This document shows, piece by piece, positions 1 to 7,439 of a stretch of DNA of 8,363 nt; positions within the stretch are counted from its first letter, which is position 1; every line of letters begins with the position of its first letter. The DNA is from JANNVZ01 sp031418455. Lineage in GTDB: Bacteria > Bacteroidota > Bacteroidia > Flavobacteriales_D > Sanyastnellaceae. The stretch spans positions 1 to 8,363 of the forward strand of contig JANOXJ010000160.1 in the NCBI GenBank assembly GCA_031418455.1, read 5' to 3'. The translations under genes and the position numbers were made by a program. Below the pieces are notes generated by a model. It made no database searches. It was not told where the DNA came from and saw only the letters and a list, made by a program, of their open reading frames with translations.

Positions 1-31
1 TCTATGTGGTTATAGAAAAAATAAAACCCGA

Positions 32-2062
32 TTACTCAGCCCTCACTTTTTCATCCAGCATTTTTTTCAGCATAAACATTTCATCGCGCAGACGTGCAGC
101 TTCCATAAAGTCCATTTCTTTGGCGGCCTTTTCCATAGCGCGTTTTGTTTGCTCTATGGTTTTTTCCAGCTGTGTGGCATTTAAGTGCGACAATAATGGA
201 TCGGCTGCTATACTTGATGCTTCATCGGGCTCCACATAAAAATTCTTTTGGCGTTTGTCCAGCAATCCGCTTTGTTCAAATATGGTTTTGTTGCCTTTGG
301 TAACTTGTGTAGGTGTTATGCCATTGGCTTCATTATATATTATTTGCTTTTCTCTTCTGCGCGTGGTTTCGTCCATGGTCTGTTGCATGCTGTCCGTTAT
401 TTTATCAGCATACATTATTACCCTGCCGTTCACATTACGTGCTGCGCGTCCTGCGGTTTGTGTAAGCGATCGGTTGCTACGCAAAAATCCTTCTTTGTCG
501 GCATCCATTATAGCTACCAACGACACTTCTGGTAAGTCCAATCCTTCGCGCAATAGATTTACTCCAACCAACACATCAAATTTTCCTTCGCGCAAGTCGC
601 GCAGTATTTCTATGCGGTCCAGTGTTTCTACCTCGCTGTGTATATAGCGGCATGCAATATTTATTTTGTCTAAATATTTTGCAAGTTCTTCGGCCATGCG
701 CTTGGTAAGGGTAGTTACCAATATGCGTTCGCCACGTTCTATGGTTATGCGTATTTCGTTTATCAAATCATCTACCTGATTAAGCGATGGGCGCACATCT
801 ATAGGTGGATCTAGCAGCCCTGTGGGGCGCACTACTTGTTCTACTACCACGCCTTCACATTTGTTCAATTCATAGTCGGCCGGTGTGGCACTCACATACA
901 CCACCTGGCTTTGCATGCTCTCCCATTCTTCAAAAGTGAGTGGGCGGTTGTCCATAGCACTTGCCAGTCTAAATCCGTAGTCTACCAGATTCACCTTGCG
1001 CGAGCGGTCGCCACCATACATAGCACCTACTTGCGACACGGTTACGTGGCTTTCGTCTATTATCATCAGGTAGTCTTTCGGAAAATAATCTAACAGGCAA
1101 AAGGGCCGCTGGCCGGGTTGTCTGCGGTCGAAATAGCGCGAGTAGTTTTCTATACCACTGCAGTAGCCAAGCTCCTTCATCATTTCTATATCATAACTCA
1201 CACGCTCTTCCAGGCGCTTGGCTTCTATATATTTTCCTGCTTCTTCAAATGCTTTGGTTTGCCTGGCCATTTCTTGTTGTATTTCCCAAATGGCTTCTGT
1301 CATGGTTTCGCGGCTGGTCACAAACAAGTTGGCAGGGTATATATTCATCATCTCAAACGACATTATTTTTTTGCCGCTGTCGGCATATATCGTTTCTATA
1401 CTTTCTATTTCGTTGCCAAAAAAAGTAACACGCACAGCGTAGTCTGCATAGGCCAAAAACACATCTACCGTGTCACCATTTACTCTAAATGTACCACGTG
1501 TAAACTCGTTGCGCGTGCGGCTATAGAGCGAGTCTACCAACCTATGCAAAAAACCTTGTCGGCTGAGGGCTTGTCCTTTATGTAGTTCTATTACACTTTT
1601 GTGAAACTCCACCGGATTGCCTATACCATAAATGCACGAAATACTTGCCACCACTATCACATCTCGCCTGCCGCTAAGCAGCGCACTTGTAGCACTAAGG
1701 CGCAGTTTTTCTATCTCACTATTTATACTTAAATCTTTTTCTATATAAGTGCCACTGCTGGGCAAGAATGCTTCCGGCTGGTAATAGTCGTAATAGCTTA
1801 CAAAGTATTCTACCAAATTTTCCGGAAAGAAATTTTTAAACTCACTGTAAAGCTGAGCAGCTAATGTTTTGTTGTGAGAAAGAATAAGAGCCGGCCTTTG
1901 GGTTTGTTGCAGCAGGTTAGCTATGGTAAAAGTTTTTCCACTTCCTGTTACACCAAGCAGAGTTTGGTATTTGTCGCCACGCTCCACGCCTTGCACCAGT
2001 TGTTCTATGGCTTGCGGCTGGTCGCCACTGGGAGTGTAGTTGGATGTTAGTTTTAACGACAT
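32..2062 (-). CDS. uvrB: UvrABC excinuclease subunit B
   Basis: UvrB is the cytosolic DNA-damage-verifying subunit of nucleotide excision repair. It is loaded by UvrA, inserts a beta-hairpin between the strands and then recruits UvrC for incision. The 676-residue length is normal for the family. Visible motifs, in order: Walker A GVTGSGKT at residues 37-44; the tyrosine-rich hairpin SYYDYYQPEAF at 89-99; the Walker B DESH box at 336-339; helicase motif SATP at 391-394; REGLDLPE at 505-512; and the arginine-finger motif QTAGRAAR at 535-542. A C-terminal UVR helical hairpin (about 629-665) should bind UvrC. The ATG at 2062 gives the standard N-terminus (about ten residues before the PSGDQPQAI motif). 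It is transcribed away from the following operon and appears monocistronic on its 5' side. All key residues are present. Identification is very secure. Confidence 0.98.
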   Translation of the reverse strand: MSLKLTSNYTPSGDQPQAIEQLVQGVERGDKYQTLLGVTGSGKTFTIANLLQQTQRPALILSHNKTLAAQLYSEFKNFFPENLVEYFVSYYDYYQPEAFLPSSGTYIEKDLSINSEIEKLRLSATSALLSGRRDVIVVASISCIYGIGNPVEFHKSVIELHKGQALSRQGFLHRLVDSLYSRTRNEFTRGTFRVNGDTVDVFLAYADYAVRVTFFGNEIESIETIYADSGKKIMSFEMMNIYPANLFVTSRETMTEAIWEIQQEMARQTKAFEEAGKYIEAKRLEERVSYDIEMMKELGYCSGIENYSRYFDRRQPGQRPFCLLDYFPKDYLMIIDESHVTVSQVGAMYGGDRSRKVNLVDYGFRLASAMDNRPLTFEEWESMQSQVVYVSATPADYELNKCEGVVVEQVVRPTGLLDPPIDVRPSLNQVDDLINEIRITIERGERILVTTLTKRMAEELAKYLDKINIACRYIHSEVETLDRIEILRDLREGKFDVLVGVNLLREGLDLPEVSLVAIMDADKEGFLRSNRSLTQTAGRAARNVNGRVIMYADKITDSMQQTMDETTRRREKQIIYNEANGITPTQVTKGNKTIFEQSGLLDKRQKNFYVEPDEASSIAADPLLSHLNATQLEKTIEQTKRAMEKAAKEMDFMEAARLRDEMFMLKKMLDEKVRAE

Positions 2063-2069
2063 ACGCCTG

Positions 2070-2103
2070 CAAAGATGAGAGATAAAAACCTATTTGTGCT
2101 CAA
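2070..2103 (-). promoter_or_regulatory. Putative Bacteroidota-type promoter of uvrB
   Basis: Read on the minus strand, a TTG (2103-2101) is followed after 23 bases by CATCTTTG (2077-2070). This matches seven of eight positions of the Bacteroidota -7 consensus TAnnTTTG, at a permitted distance from the -33 TTG. Only seven bases separate the element from the uvrB ATG, so transcription would start at or a few bases before the start codon. This is a motif match by eye, not a mapped promoter. Confidence 0.45.
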
Positions 2104-2210
2104 TCAGGTTTTCATTTTTAAATATTATTGAATTTTGCAATAAATAATTAGAGAAGCAATAGAAAATCGGCTCATAGTTGCAGCTACTTTCAAATGAAAG
2201 GGCTATAACA

Positions 2211-2241
2211 TTGGCATAGTATCACTTTCGTATTAGCTTCG
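2211..2241 (+). promoter_or_regulatory. Putative promoter of the DUF3822-rsmD-coaD operon
   Basis: TTG at 2211-2213 is followed after 20 bases by TAGCTTCG at 2234-2241, seven of eight matches to TAnnTTTG. It lies in the divergent gap 2063-2255, 14 bases before the TTG start at 2256. A second weaker candidate, TAACATTG at 2206-2213, overlaps it, so the exact site is uncertain. Confidence 0.3.
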
Positions 2242-2255
2242 CCTGCGTAAAATTA

Positions 2256-3104
2256 TTGGATTATTCACCCACAGTGGAAGGCGTTACAAACAATCAACTT
2301 ATAGAGAATATGGCGCGCGCCATGATGCCAAAAGACATTTTGGCTCAGGCCTCGTCCATGCATCTGTGCATACACATGCATACCTCATGGGTGTGCGCCA
2401 CCGTGGCCGATGCTGCCGGTGGGCAAGTGGCATGGACAGAAACTTTTCAGGTGGCTGCCACAGGAACAGATTCTTACGATTTGTCCTTAGCATTCGTGTT
2501 AGAAAAAAATTGGGGAGAAAAAGTTTTTCGCAAATGCACCATTTCTTTCGATACAGCTGACTTTGCTCTGGTGCCTTCCGCCTTTTTTCAGAAGGAAAAT
2601 GAGCTAACGCTTTTGCAATTTCAAACAGGCAAAAAGCACTTGCATGCAGCCTCTTTAAGTTTAAATGAACTCGCAGCAGAACTAATTTTTGAAGTGGACA
2701 AATCGCTTCAGACTTTGACACAGAAGTTTCCCAACGCACGTATTTTTCCGTCTGCTTATTTGCTTGCACGCTATGCTTATAACCAGTCTGCCAAGGAGAA
2801 TAGTGCATTGCGCATTTTGTATCACCAGCCATATCTCACGCTGACTATTATTAAAAACAAAGAGCTGCTGTTGTTAAATAACTACCAGGCCCAAAGCGCA
2901 GAAGATGTGCTCTACTACACTGCCAATGCAGCCATGCAGCTGGGAGTAGATTTAGAAACCGTGCAGCTTAAACTATACAGCCCCGCTGCCGACTTGCATT
3001 TAATTGCTCTACTGAAAGACTATAACACGGCAGCGGAAATAATCCATACAGAAGGCACCACAGCCCAACCCATCATTACATACATGCACCAGGTATGCGT
3101 ATAA
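2256..3104 (+). CDS. DUF3822 family protein
   Basis: This is a soluble protein of unknown function from a family largely restricted to Bacteroidota and usually encoded just before rsmD. Recognition rests on the pattern of the family. There is an early strand pair (MHLCIHMHTSWVCATV, about residues 35-50), then an LVPSAFF block (105-111). The hallmark stretch LLLLNNYQAQSAEDVLYYT (204-222) follows, with QLGVDL just after it. There is no signal peptide or membrane segment. I recall suggestions of an actin/ASKHA-like fold for the family, which I cannot verify here. The frame opens with TTG at 2256, only 36 bases after an in-frame stop. The ATG at 2310 (residue 19) gives an N-terminal length closer to what I expect and is a serious alternative. 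The 3' end overlaps rsmD by ten bases, implying coupled translation. The function is not known. Confidence 0.85.
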   Translation: MDYSPTVEGVTNNQLIENMARAMMPKDILAQASSMHLCIHMHTSWVCATVADAAGGQVAWTETFQVAATGTDSYDLSLAFVLEKNWGEKVFRKCTISFDTADFALVPSAFFQKENELTLLQFQTGKKHLHAASLSLNELAAELIFEVDKSLQTLTQKFPNARIFPSAYLLARYAYNQSAKENSALRILYHQPYLTLTIIKNKELLLLNNYQAQSAEDVLYYTANAAMQLGVDLETVQLKLYSPAADLHLIALLKDYNTAAEIIHTEGTTAQPIITYMHQVCV

Positions 3105-3637
3105 TATCCGGCACACTCAAAGGCCGCAGCCTGCTTGTGGCCAAAAATTTTAAAGGCCGCCCCACTACCGACTTTGCCCGCGAGGGGCTTTTTAATGTGT
3201 TGCACAATATTATGGATATTGAAAATGCGCATGTGCTTGATTTGTTTGCGGGCACCGGAGCGTTTACTGTAGAGTGTTTTTCTCGCGGTGCGGCCTCATT
3301 ACTTTGTGTAGAAATGAATCCGCAACACGCACGTTTTATCCGCGATAATTTTCGTCATTTTGGTATAGACAATGGCAATGTAATACTTACCGATGCCATA
3401 AAATATATAAACGTGGCCAACGAAAAATTCGATCTCATATTTGCTGATCCGCCATACGATTTGCCCAGTTTGGAGTTGCTGCCGGACATGGTCATGAAAA
3501 AAGGAATGTTGAAAGAAGAAGGAGTTTTTGTTTTAGAACACGGCAAGCGCAATAAATTTGAAGAACATCCTTACTTTTTGCAAACCAGAAAGTATAGCAA
3601 TGTGCATTTTAGCTTTTTTGGAATTACAGAATCATGA
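3095..3637 (+). CDS. rsmD: 16S rRNA (guanine966-N2)-methyltransferase RsmD
   Basis: RsmD uses S-adenosylmethionine to make m2G966 in the 30S subunit head near the P site. The 180-residue length is typical. The N-terminus (MRIISG, then GRSL) and the RPTTDFAREGLFN block (residues 22-34) are the family signature. The SAM-binding motif I is LDLFAGTGA at 48-56, the acidic residue after the second strand is in VEMNP (72-76), and the catalytic DPPY motif is at 118-121. The ATG lies inside the last codons of the DUF3822 gene, and its TGA overlaps the ATG of coaD (ATGA), so the three genes are translationally coupled. Pairing of rsmD with coaD is common across bacteria. No key residue is missing. Confidence 0.96.
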   Translation: MRIISGTLKGRSLLVAKNFKGRPTTDFAREGLFNVLHNIMDIENAHVLDLFAGTGAFTVECFSRGAASLLCVEMNPQHARFIRDNFRHFGIDNGNVILTDAIKYINVANEKFDLIFADPPYDLPSLELLPDMVMKKGMLKEEGVFVLEHGKRNKFEEHPYFLQTRKYSNVHFSFFGITES

Positions 3638-4098
3638 AACGTATAGCAGTATTCCCCGGCTCATTCGACCCCATTACGCGTGGTCATGAAAATGTTGTAA
3701 ATAGAGCAGCCCACCTTTTCGATGAAATAATTGTGGCCATTGGGCACAATACTACCAAACAAACAATGTTTCCTTTGGAAAAGCGTTTGCAGTGGGTGAA
3801 ACAAACCTTTGCCGGCAACAGTAAAGTGCGTGTAGAGGTTTACGAAGGACTTACGGTAGACTTCTGTAAAAAAAATGGGGCAACGTTTTTGCTTAGAGGT
3901 TTGCGCAATGGTGGCGATTTTGAATATGAACGCACCATAGCACACATGAATAAGGCGTTGTGGAGCGAGTTGGAAACCATTTTGGTTTTCACCGACCCCG
4001 AGTTTGCCTCTGTTCACAGCACTGTTATAAGAGAGATTATTAAAAACAATGGAAACGTTTCGCAGTTTGTGCCCTCGGCCATCAATCTTACGGAATAA
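3634..4098 (+). CDS. coaD: Phosphopantetheine adenylyltransferase (CoaD)
   Basis: CoaD transfers AMP from ATP to 4'-phosphopantetheine, giving dephospho-CoA in the penultimate step of coenzyme A synthesis. It is a cytosolic hexamer in characterised relatives. The 154 residues show the nucleotidyltransferase signature GSFDPITRGH (9-18) with the T/HxGH catalytic histidine H18. The RGLRN motif (88-92) is followed by DFEYE, and the C-terminal ATP-binding segment is SVHSTVIREI (126-135), where many relatives have SSS or SST. The start overlaps the rsmD stop by four bases. The last 50 bases may be read in a second frame by the next gene if that gene starts at its only upstream ATG (4049). Confidence 0.97.
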   Translation: MKRIAVFPGSFDPITRGHENVVNRAAHLFDEIIVAIGHNTTKQTMFPLEKRLQWVKQTFAGNSKVRVEVYEGLTVDFCKKNGATFLLRGLRNGGDFEYERTIAHMNKALWSELETILVFTDPEFASVHSTVIREIIKNNGNVSQFVPSAINLTE

Positions 4099-5671
4099 CA
4101 CGCACGCATTTCAGAGCGTGGCGTTGCTACCTAACGGTGCTTCTTTAGGAGTGCTTACTTTGTTGCTGGCCCTTGTTTGTTCTGTTGCCGCTACTTCACA
4201 AAACACTTTTGTTACAGGCACCGACAGCTCGCATGCAGGTTGGCAAATAGCCGCATTTGTTCCTTCCGATTATATATCGGGCAAAAGGGAATTGGTGGCA
4301 GAAACTATGATAGCGCAAAATGGCAGTTTCACACTGGCCATGGACATAAAACAAACCAGTGAAGTATACTTGGTGGTGTTGCACATACAAGCCAATCTAT
4401 ATGTAGAGCCGGGTCATACCTATGCTATAGCACTGCCGGCAGAGTCTAAAAGAGATTTTAGAAAATTAGATAAAACAGAAATTTATCCTGACCTAAGCGC
4501 ATCGCCCGAAAATGATTTAAACGTGCTCATCAAAAATTTCAATAAAGATTATTACACGTTTGTAAACGAACATTATTACGATTATGCCATTGACGAATTT
4601 AAAGGCAATCCAGAATTTATAAAAAGAGTAAGCAAAAACACAAAGGCAGATATATATATAAAATCATCGGAGAGTGATTCGCTAAAACAAAAGACACTAT
4701 CCAACTTTAGCGAATTGGTTACCCACTTTGAGGCAAGCATGCACAAGAAGTATAGCGCTCACTATGGCAATGCCTTTTTCAAAGACTATGTGACTTATTC
4801 ATTGGCAGAAATAGAGCTGGTAGCTGGTCTTCATCGCCCTGTTTTTTACAAGCAGTATTTTATGTCGCAACCAGTGCAGCTAAATAATCCGGCATATATG
4901 CGGGTGTTTAAAATATTTTACAACAACCTGCTCACTTCACAAACCAAGTTGAAAAACGAAAGCATTGTGAAAATTGTAAACACAGAACAAGACCCTGCTA
5001 AGTTGCAGGAAGTATTGGCCGATGACAGCTGTCTTACCAATACAGAGGTAAGAACATTAGCAATGATTTATGGCTTGAAGGAGCTTTATTTTAATCAAGA
5101 ATTTTCTTACAAGGCTGTAGAAAAAACATTAGAAGCACTGGGCAAAACTACCACTGCAAAACCGCAGCAAACCATTGCCATAAATACTGTAGAGCAATTA
5201 AGAAAAAACAAAGAGGGTTGGCCTCAACCTGATTTTGCTTTGTTAGACGAGCGCGAAGAGAAGTGGCACCTTGCTGAAAATGATGGGCTGCCTATGTACA
5301 TTATTTTCTTTGCATCGTGGAACCACGCCAGCCTAAAGGAAATGATGCTGCTGGAAAAGTTGGCCGAGACATACCAAAAAGACATACGCATAGTGGCCAT
5401 TAACATGGACGAAAAGGTAGATGATTTTAAAAAATATTTACAAGCCCATTCCAAGCAGAAATTTACTTTTCTATACGGCTACGGTAATGTTATGCTCAAA
5501 GAAAATTTTGCGCTAAAAGCCATGCCACATGCGGTAATGCTAGACCCTCAATTAAAAGTGAAATACACCTTTACACCACTGCCAAGCCAGGGATTGGATG
5601 CTGTTTTTGCTAAAATAAAACAGCAGGCAGCGGCTGGTGGCCAGGGACCCAAAACCTGGAATAAAAAATAA
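4049..5671 (+). CDS. Exported TlpA-like protein with a cysteine-less thioredoxin fold
   Basis: I do not recognise an exact family. The C-terminal region (about residues 391-530) has the layout of TlpA/AhpC-TSA thioredoxin domains in Bacteroidota: PDFALLD at 394-400, the strand-plus-turn FFASW at 420-424, and the cis-proline context AMPHAVMLDP with P493. The active site WCxxC has become W424-N-H-A-S428, so both catalytic cysteines are gone. After the signal region the only cysteine is C328. Redox activity is therefore unlikely, and a binding or structural role is inferred. The N-terminal part (about 52-130) resembles the beta-rich domain (DUF4369-like, tentative) that often precedes such domains, and the middle is helical and lysine-rich. 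A hydrophobic core at 34-48 followed by AAT suggests Sec export to the periplasm, with no good lipobox. The start is uncertain: ATG 4049 lies inside coaD, while GTG 4118 and GTG 4151 avoid most or all of the overlap. Confidence 0.8.
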   Translation: METFRSLCPRPSILRNNTHAFQSVALLPNGASLGVLTLLLALVCSVAATSQNTFVTGTDSSHAGWQIAAFVPSDYISGKRELVAETMIAQNGSFTLAMDIKQTSEVYLVVLHIQANLYVEPGHTYAIALPAESKRDFRKLDKTEIYPDLSASPENDLNVLIKNFNKDYYTFVNEHYYDYAIDEFKGNPEFIKRVSKNTKADIYIKSSESDSLKQKTLSNFSELVTHFEASMHKKYSAHYGNAFFKDYVTYSLAEIELVAGLHRPVFYKQYFMSQPVQLNNPAYMRVFKIFYNNLLTSQTKLKNESIVKIVNTEQDPAKLQEVLADDSCLTNTEVRTLAMIYGLKELYFNQEFSYKAVEKTLEALGKTTTAKPQQTIAINTVEQLRKNKEGWPQPDFALLDEREEKWHLAENDGLPMYIIFFASWNHASLKEMMLLEKLAETYQKDIRIVAINMDEKVDDFKKYLQAHSKQKFTFLYGYGNVMLKENFALKAMPHAVMLDPQLKVKYTFTPLPSQGLDAVFAKIKQQAAAGGQGPKTWNKK

Positions 5672-5698
5672 ATCTCAAATTAAATTTTTTGACACTGA

Positions 5699-6184
5699 TT
5701 GACCACTTTAGTCAAACACATTCGCAATGCACATTTAGTAGAATTTGACACGGGCAAATTTGACAACTGGTGTGTGTACCTGCAAAGACAGGGGCAGAAG
5801 CGCTATGCCCCGCGCGATACAGAATATTTTACATTCGTTAAAAACATGGCAGACATATACTCAGCCCAAAAAGTATATGCAGATTTTGTGACCATTTACG
5901 AGCAAACCACTAAAGAAATAATGCCCCATGTGTTGGAGCAAATTACCACTTTAGCCAACACCTATACACAGCATGCTGAGGAAATGGATATTTGGTTAAC
6001 GGTGTTGTATGCTGGCATGATAGCGGAAGAAAACAAAGCCAACATGGTGCTTCGCAAACGAATAAAAAGACTGGGCATGCATCAGGTATTGCTGCTAGAC
6101 ATGCCACCGCCTGAGGCCGCTAAATTTTCTTTCGGAAAAAAATATGCAGAGCTCCATCCTCTTATGCTGTCACTCGGTTTTTAG
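5699..6184 (+). CDS. Conserved-looking protein of unknown function, 161 residues
   Basis: I cannot assign a function. The protein is soluble, with no signal peptide or membrane segment. It starts with a compact, motif-like N-terminus: LVKH, then VEFDTGKFDNWCVYL at residues 14-28. The middle (about 45-125) is probably alpha-helical. The C-terminus is rich in basic and glycine residues, RKRIKRLGMHQV at 119-130 and FSFGKKYAEL at 143-152. It may belong to a small Bacteroidota family (DUF7004 comes to mind, unverified). The TTG at 5699 is chosen because an in-frame TGA immediately precedes it and the next methionine (residue 50) would remove the N-terminal motif. It follows the TlpA-like gene by 27 bases with no clear promoter between, so it is probably the last gene of the operon. 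The reading frame is intact and codon use looks like that of its neighbours. Confidence 0.78.
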   Translation: MTTLVKHIRNAHLVEFDTGKFDNWCVYLQRQGQKRYAPRDTEYFTFVKNMADIYSAQKVYADFVTIYEQTTKEIMPHVLEQITTLANTYTQHAEEMDIWLTVLYAGMIAEENKANMVLRKRIKRLGMHQVLLLDMPPPEAAKFSFGKKYAELHPLMLSLGF

Positions 6185-6313
6185 TCCGCATTAAGCATTT
6201 ATCTGTTTTTATTTATTGGATGATGCTGTGGGGTAAAAGCTGTTTTAAAGCTTTGTAAATCAGAGTTTTATATCCATTGGGTGCAATGGTGCTTCCCTTG
6301 CTATCTTTGGCCA
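6185..6313. other. Intergenic gap before gmd
   Basis: This 129-base AT-rich gap separates the coaD operon from gmd. I see no convincing stem-loop followed by a T-run for the upstream operon. The short AAAGC / GCTTT repeat near 6236-6255 is too weak to call. The right end contains the gmd promoter-like element. No RNA gene or small coding frame is apparent. Confidence 0.5.
6277..6309 (+). promoter_or_regulatory. Bacteroidota-type promoter of gmd
   Basis: TTG at 6277-6279 is followed after 22 bases by TATCTTTG at 6302-6309, a perfect match to TAnnTTTG. It is the best promoter match in the window. It ends four bases before the ATG at 6314, so the transcript would start at or very near the A of that codon. 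This also argues against the upstream in-frame GTG at 6281, which would lie inside the promoter. Confidence 0.6.
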
Positions 6314-7402
6314 ATGAAGAAAAAAGCCCTTATCACAGGTATCACTGGCCAAGACGGTGCCTATTTGGCCGAATTGCTTTTGTCAAAAGGCTACGAAGTG
6401 CATGGCGTAAAACGCAGAAGTTCACTTTTTAATACCGATAGAATAGACCATCTTTATCAAGATCAGCATGAGCGCGATGTGAAAATGTATTTGCACTATG
6501 GCGACCTTACTGATAGCACTAACCTAATAAGATTGGTGCAGGAAATAATGCCCGATGAAATATATAATCTGGCTGCACAGAGCCACGTGCATGTGTCGTT
6601 CGAAACACCTGAGTATACAGCTAATGCAGATGCCACAGGGGCACTCAGATTGTTAGAGGCCATTCGCATACTTGGTTTAGAAAAAAAGACAAAATTTTAC
6701 CAGGCCTCTACAAGCGAATTGTATGGTAAGGTGCAGCAAGTGCCGCAAGATGAGAATACACCTTTTTATCCGCGCAGCCCGTACGCAGTGGCAAAACTAT
6801 ATGCCTATTGGATTACTGTAAACTACCGTGAGGCATATGGCATATATGCCTGCAACGGTATTTTGTTTAACCACGAGTCGCCTTTGCGTGGCGAAACTTT
6901 TGTTACCAGAAAAATAACCCGCGCTGCTGCAAAAATTCAGTTGGGCATGCAGGATAAATTATTTTTAGGCAACGTGGACTCGCAGCGCGACTGGGGCCAT
7001 GCTAAAGATTATGTGGAAGGTATGTGGTTAATGATGCAGCAAGAAGAGCCGGAAGATTTTGTGCTGGCCACAGGCAAAACTTACACTGTGCGCCACTTTT
7101 GCAACCTTGCATTTAAACACGCAGGCATAGAGCTGGAGTGGAAGGGAATAGGAGTAGACGAAAAAGCTTATGATAGCAAAACAGGCAAAGTACTTATAGA
7201 AATAGATCCAAAATATTTCCGCCCTACCGAGGTGGAATTACTCATAGGCAATCCTGCCAAGGCTTTCGAAAAATTGGGATGGAAACACAAGCATGATTTA
7301 GAAGAATTGGTGGCAGACATGATGAAGTCTGACATGGAATTGTTTAAGCGCGACCATTACCTAAAAGAGGGTGGACACAAGGTGATGAATTACAACGAAT
7401 AA
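6314..7402 (+). CDS. gmd: GDP-mannose 4,6-dehydratase
   Basis: This cytosolic extended-SDR enzyme converts GDP-D-mannose to GDP-4-keto-6-deoxy-D-mannose, the branch point to GDP-L-fucose, GDP-D-rhamnose, GDP-perosamine and related sugars. Numbered from the ATG (362 residues, normal length), the NADP-binding motif GITGQDG is at 9-15. The NADP-selecting VKRRSS is at 32-37, and NLAAQSHV at 85-92. The catalytic set is T133 and E135 in ASTSELYG, with Y157 and K161 in YAVAK. FNHESPLRGETFVTRK (185-200) and NVDSQRDWGHAKDYV (220-234) are diagnostic for Gmd. The frame stays open back to GTG 6281, but that extension holds the promoter motif and adds residues before the Rossmann strand, so ATG 6314 is preferred. 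The next enzyme of any specific sugar pathway (for example fcl) is not in the window, so the final sugar is unknown. Confidence 0.97.
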   Translation: MKKKALITGITGQDGAYLAELLLSKGYEVHGVKRRSSLFNTDRIDHLYQDQHERDVKMYLHYGDLTDSTNLIRLVQEIMPDEIYNLAAQSHVHVSFETPEYTANADATGALRLLEAIRILGLEKKTKFYQASTSELYGKVQQVPQDENTPFYPRSPYAVAKLYAYWITVNYREAYGIYACNGILFNHESPLRGETFVTRKITRAAAKIQLGMQDKLFLGNVDSQRDWGHAKDYVEGMWLMMQQEEPEDFVLATGKTYTVRHFCNLAFKHAGIELEWKGIGVDEKAYDSKTGKVLIEIDPKYFRPTEVELLIGNPAKAFEKLGWKHKHDLEELVADMMKSDMELFKRDHYLKEGGHKVMNYNE

Positions 7403-7410
7403 GCAACGCA

Positions 7411-7429
7411 TCAATTATAACATGATTGA
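7411..7429. repeat. Short inverted repeat after gmd
   Basis: TCAATTAT (7411-7418) and ATGATTGA (7422-7429) can form an eight-pair stem, including one G-T wobble, with a three-base loop. It starts nine bases after the gmd stop. It is AT-rich and has no T-run after it, so it is at best a weak terminator or an mRNA 3'-end stabiliser. Confidence 0.3.
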
Positions 7430-7439
7430 ATAGACGAAT

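Noticed and set aside
1..31. Possible terminator after uvrB
   Set aside because: The 31 bases beyond the stop codon show no stem-loop, and the rest of the gap lies outside the window.
1118..1585. A 155-codon open frame on the plus strand opposite uvrB
   Set aside because: It lies wholly antisense to conserved uvrB sequence, shows no recognisable protein features, and is best explained as a by-product of uvrB codon use. The other plus-strand frames across 6-1442 are the same.
2299..2832. A 177-codon frame on the minus strand opposite the DUF3822 gene
   Set aside because: Its composition is unlike a real protein (many W, H, R and K with no domain pattern), it has no promoter, and the plus-strand frame is part of a conserved operon.
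3661..4101. A 146-codon frame on the minus strand opposite coaD
   Set aside because: It is a shadow of coaD, whose sense frame carries all the family motifs.
4652..4661. TATATATATA run inside the TlpA-like gene
   Set aside because: It encodes ordinary codons (D-I-Y-I-K) in an intact frame and is too short to be a meaningful microsatellite or regulatory site.
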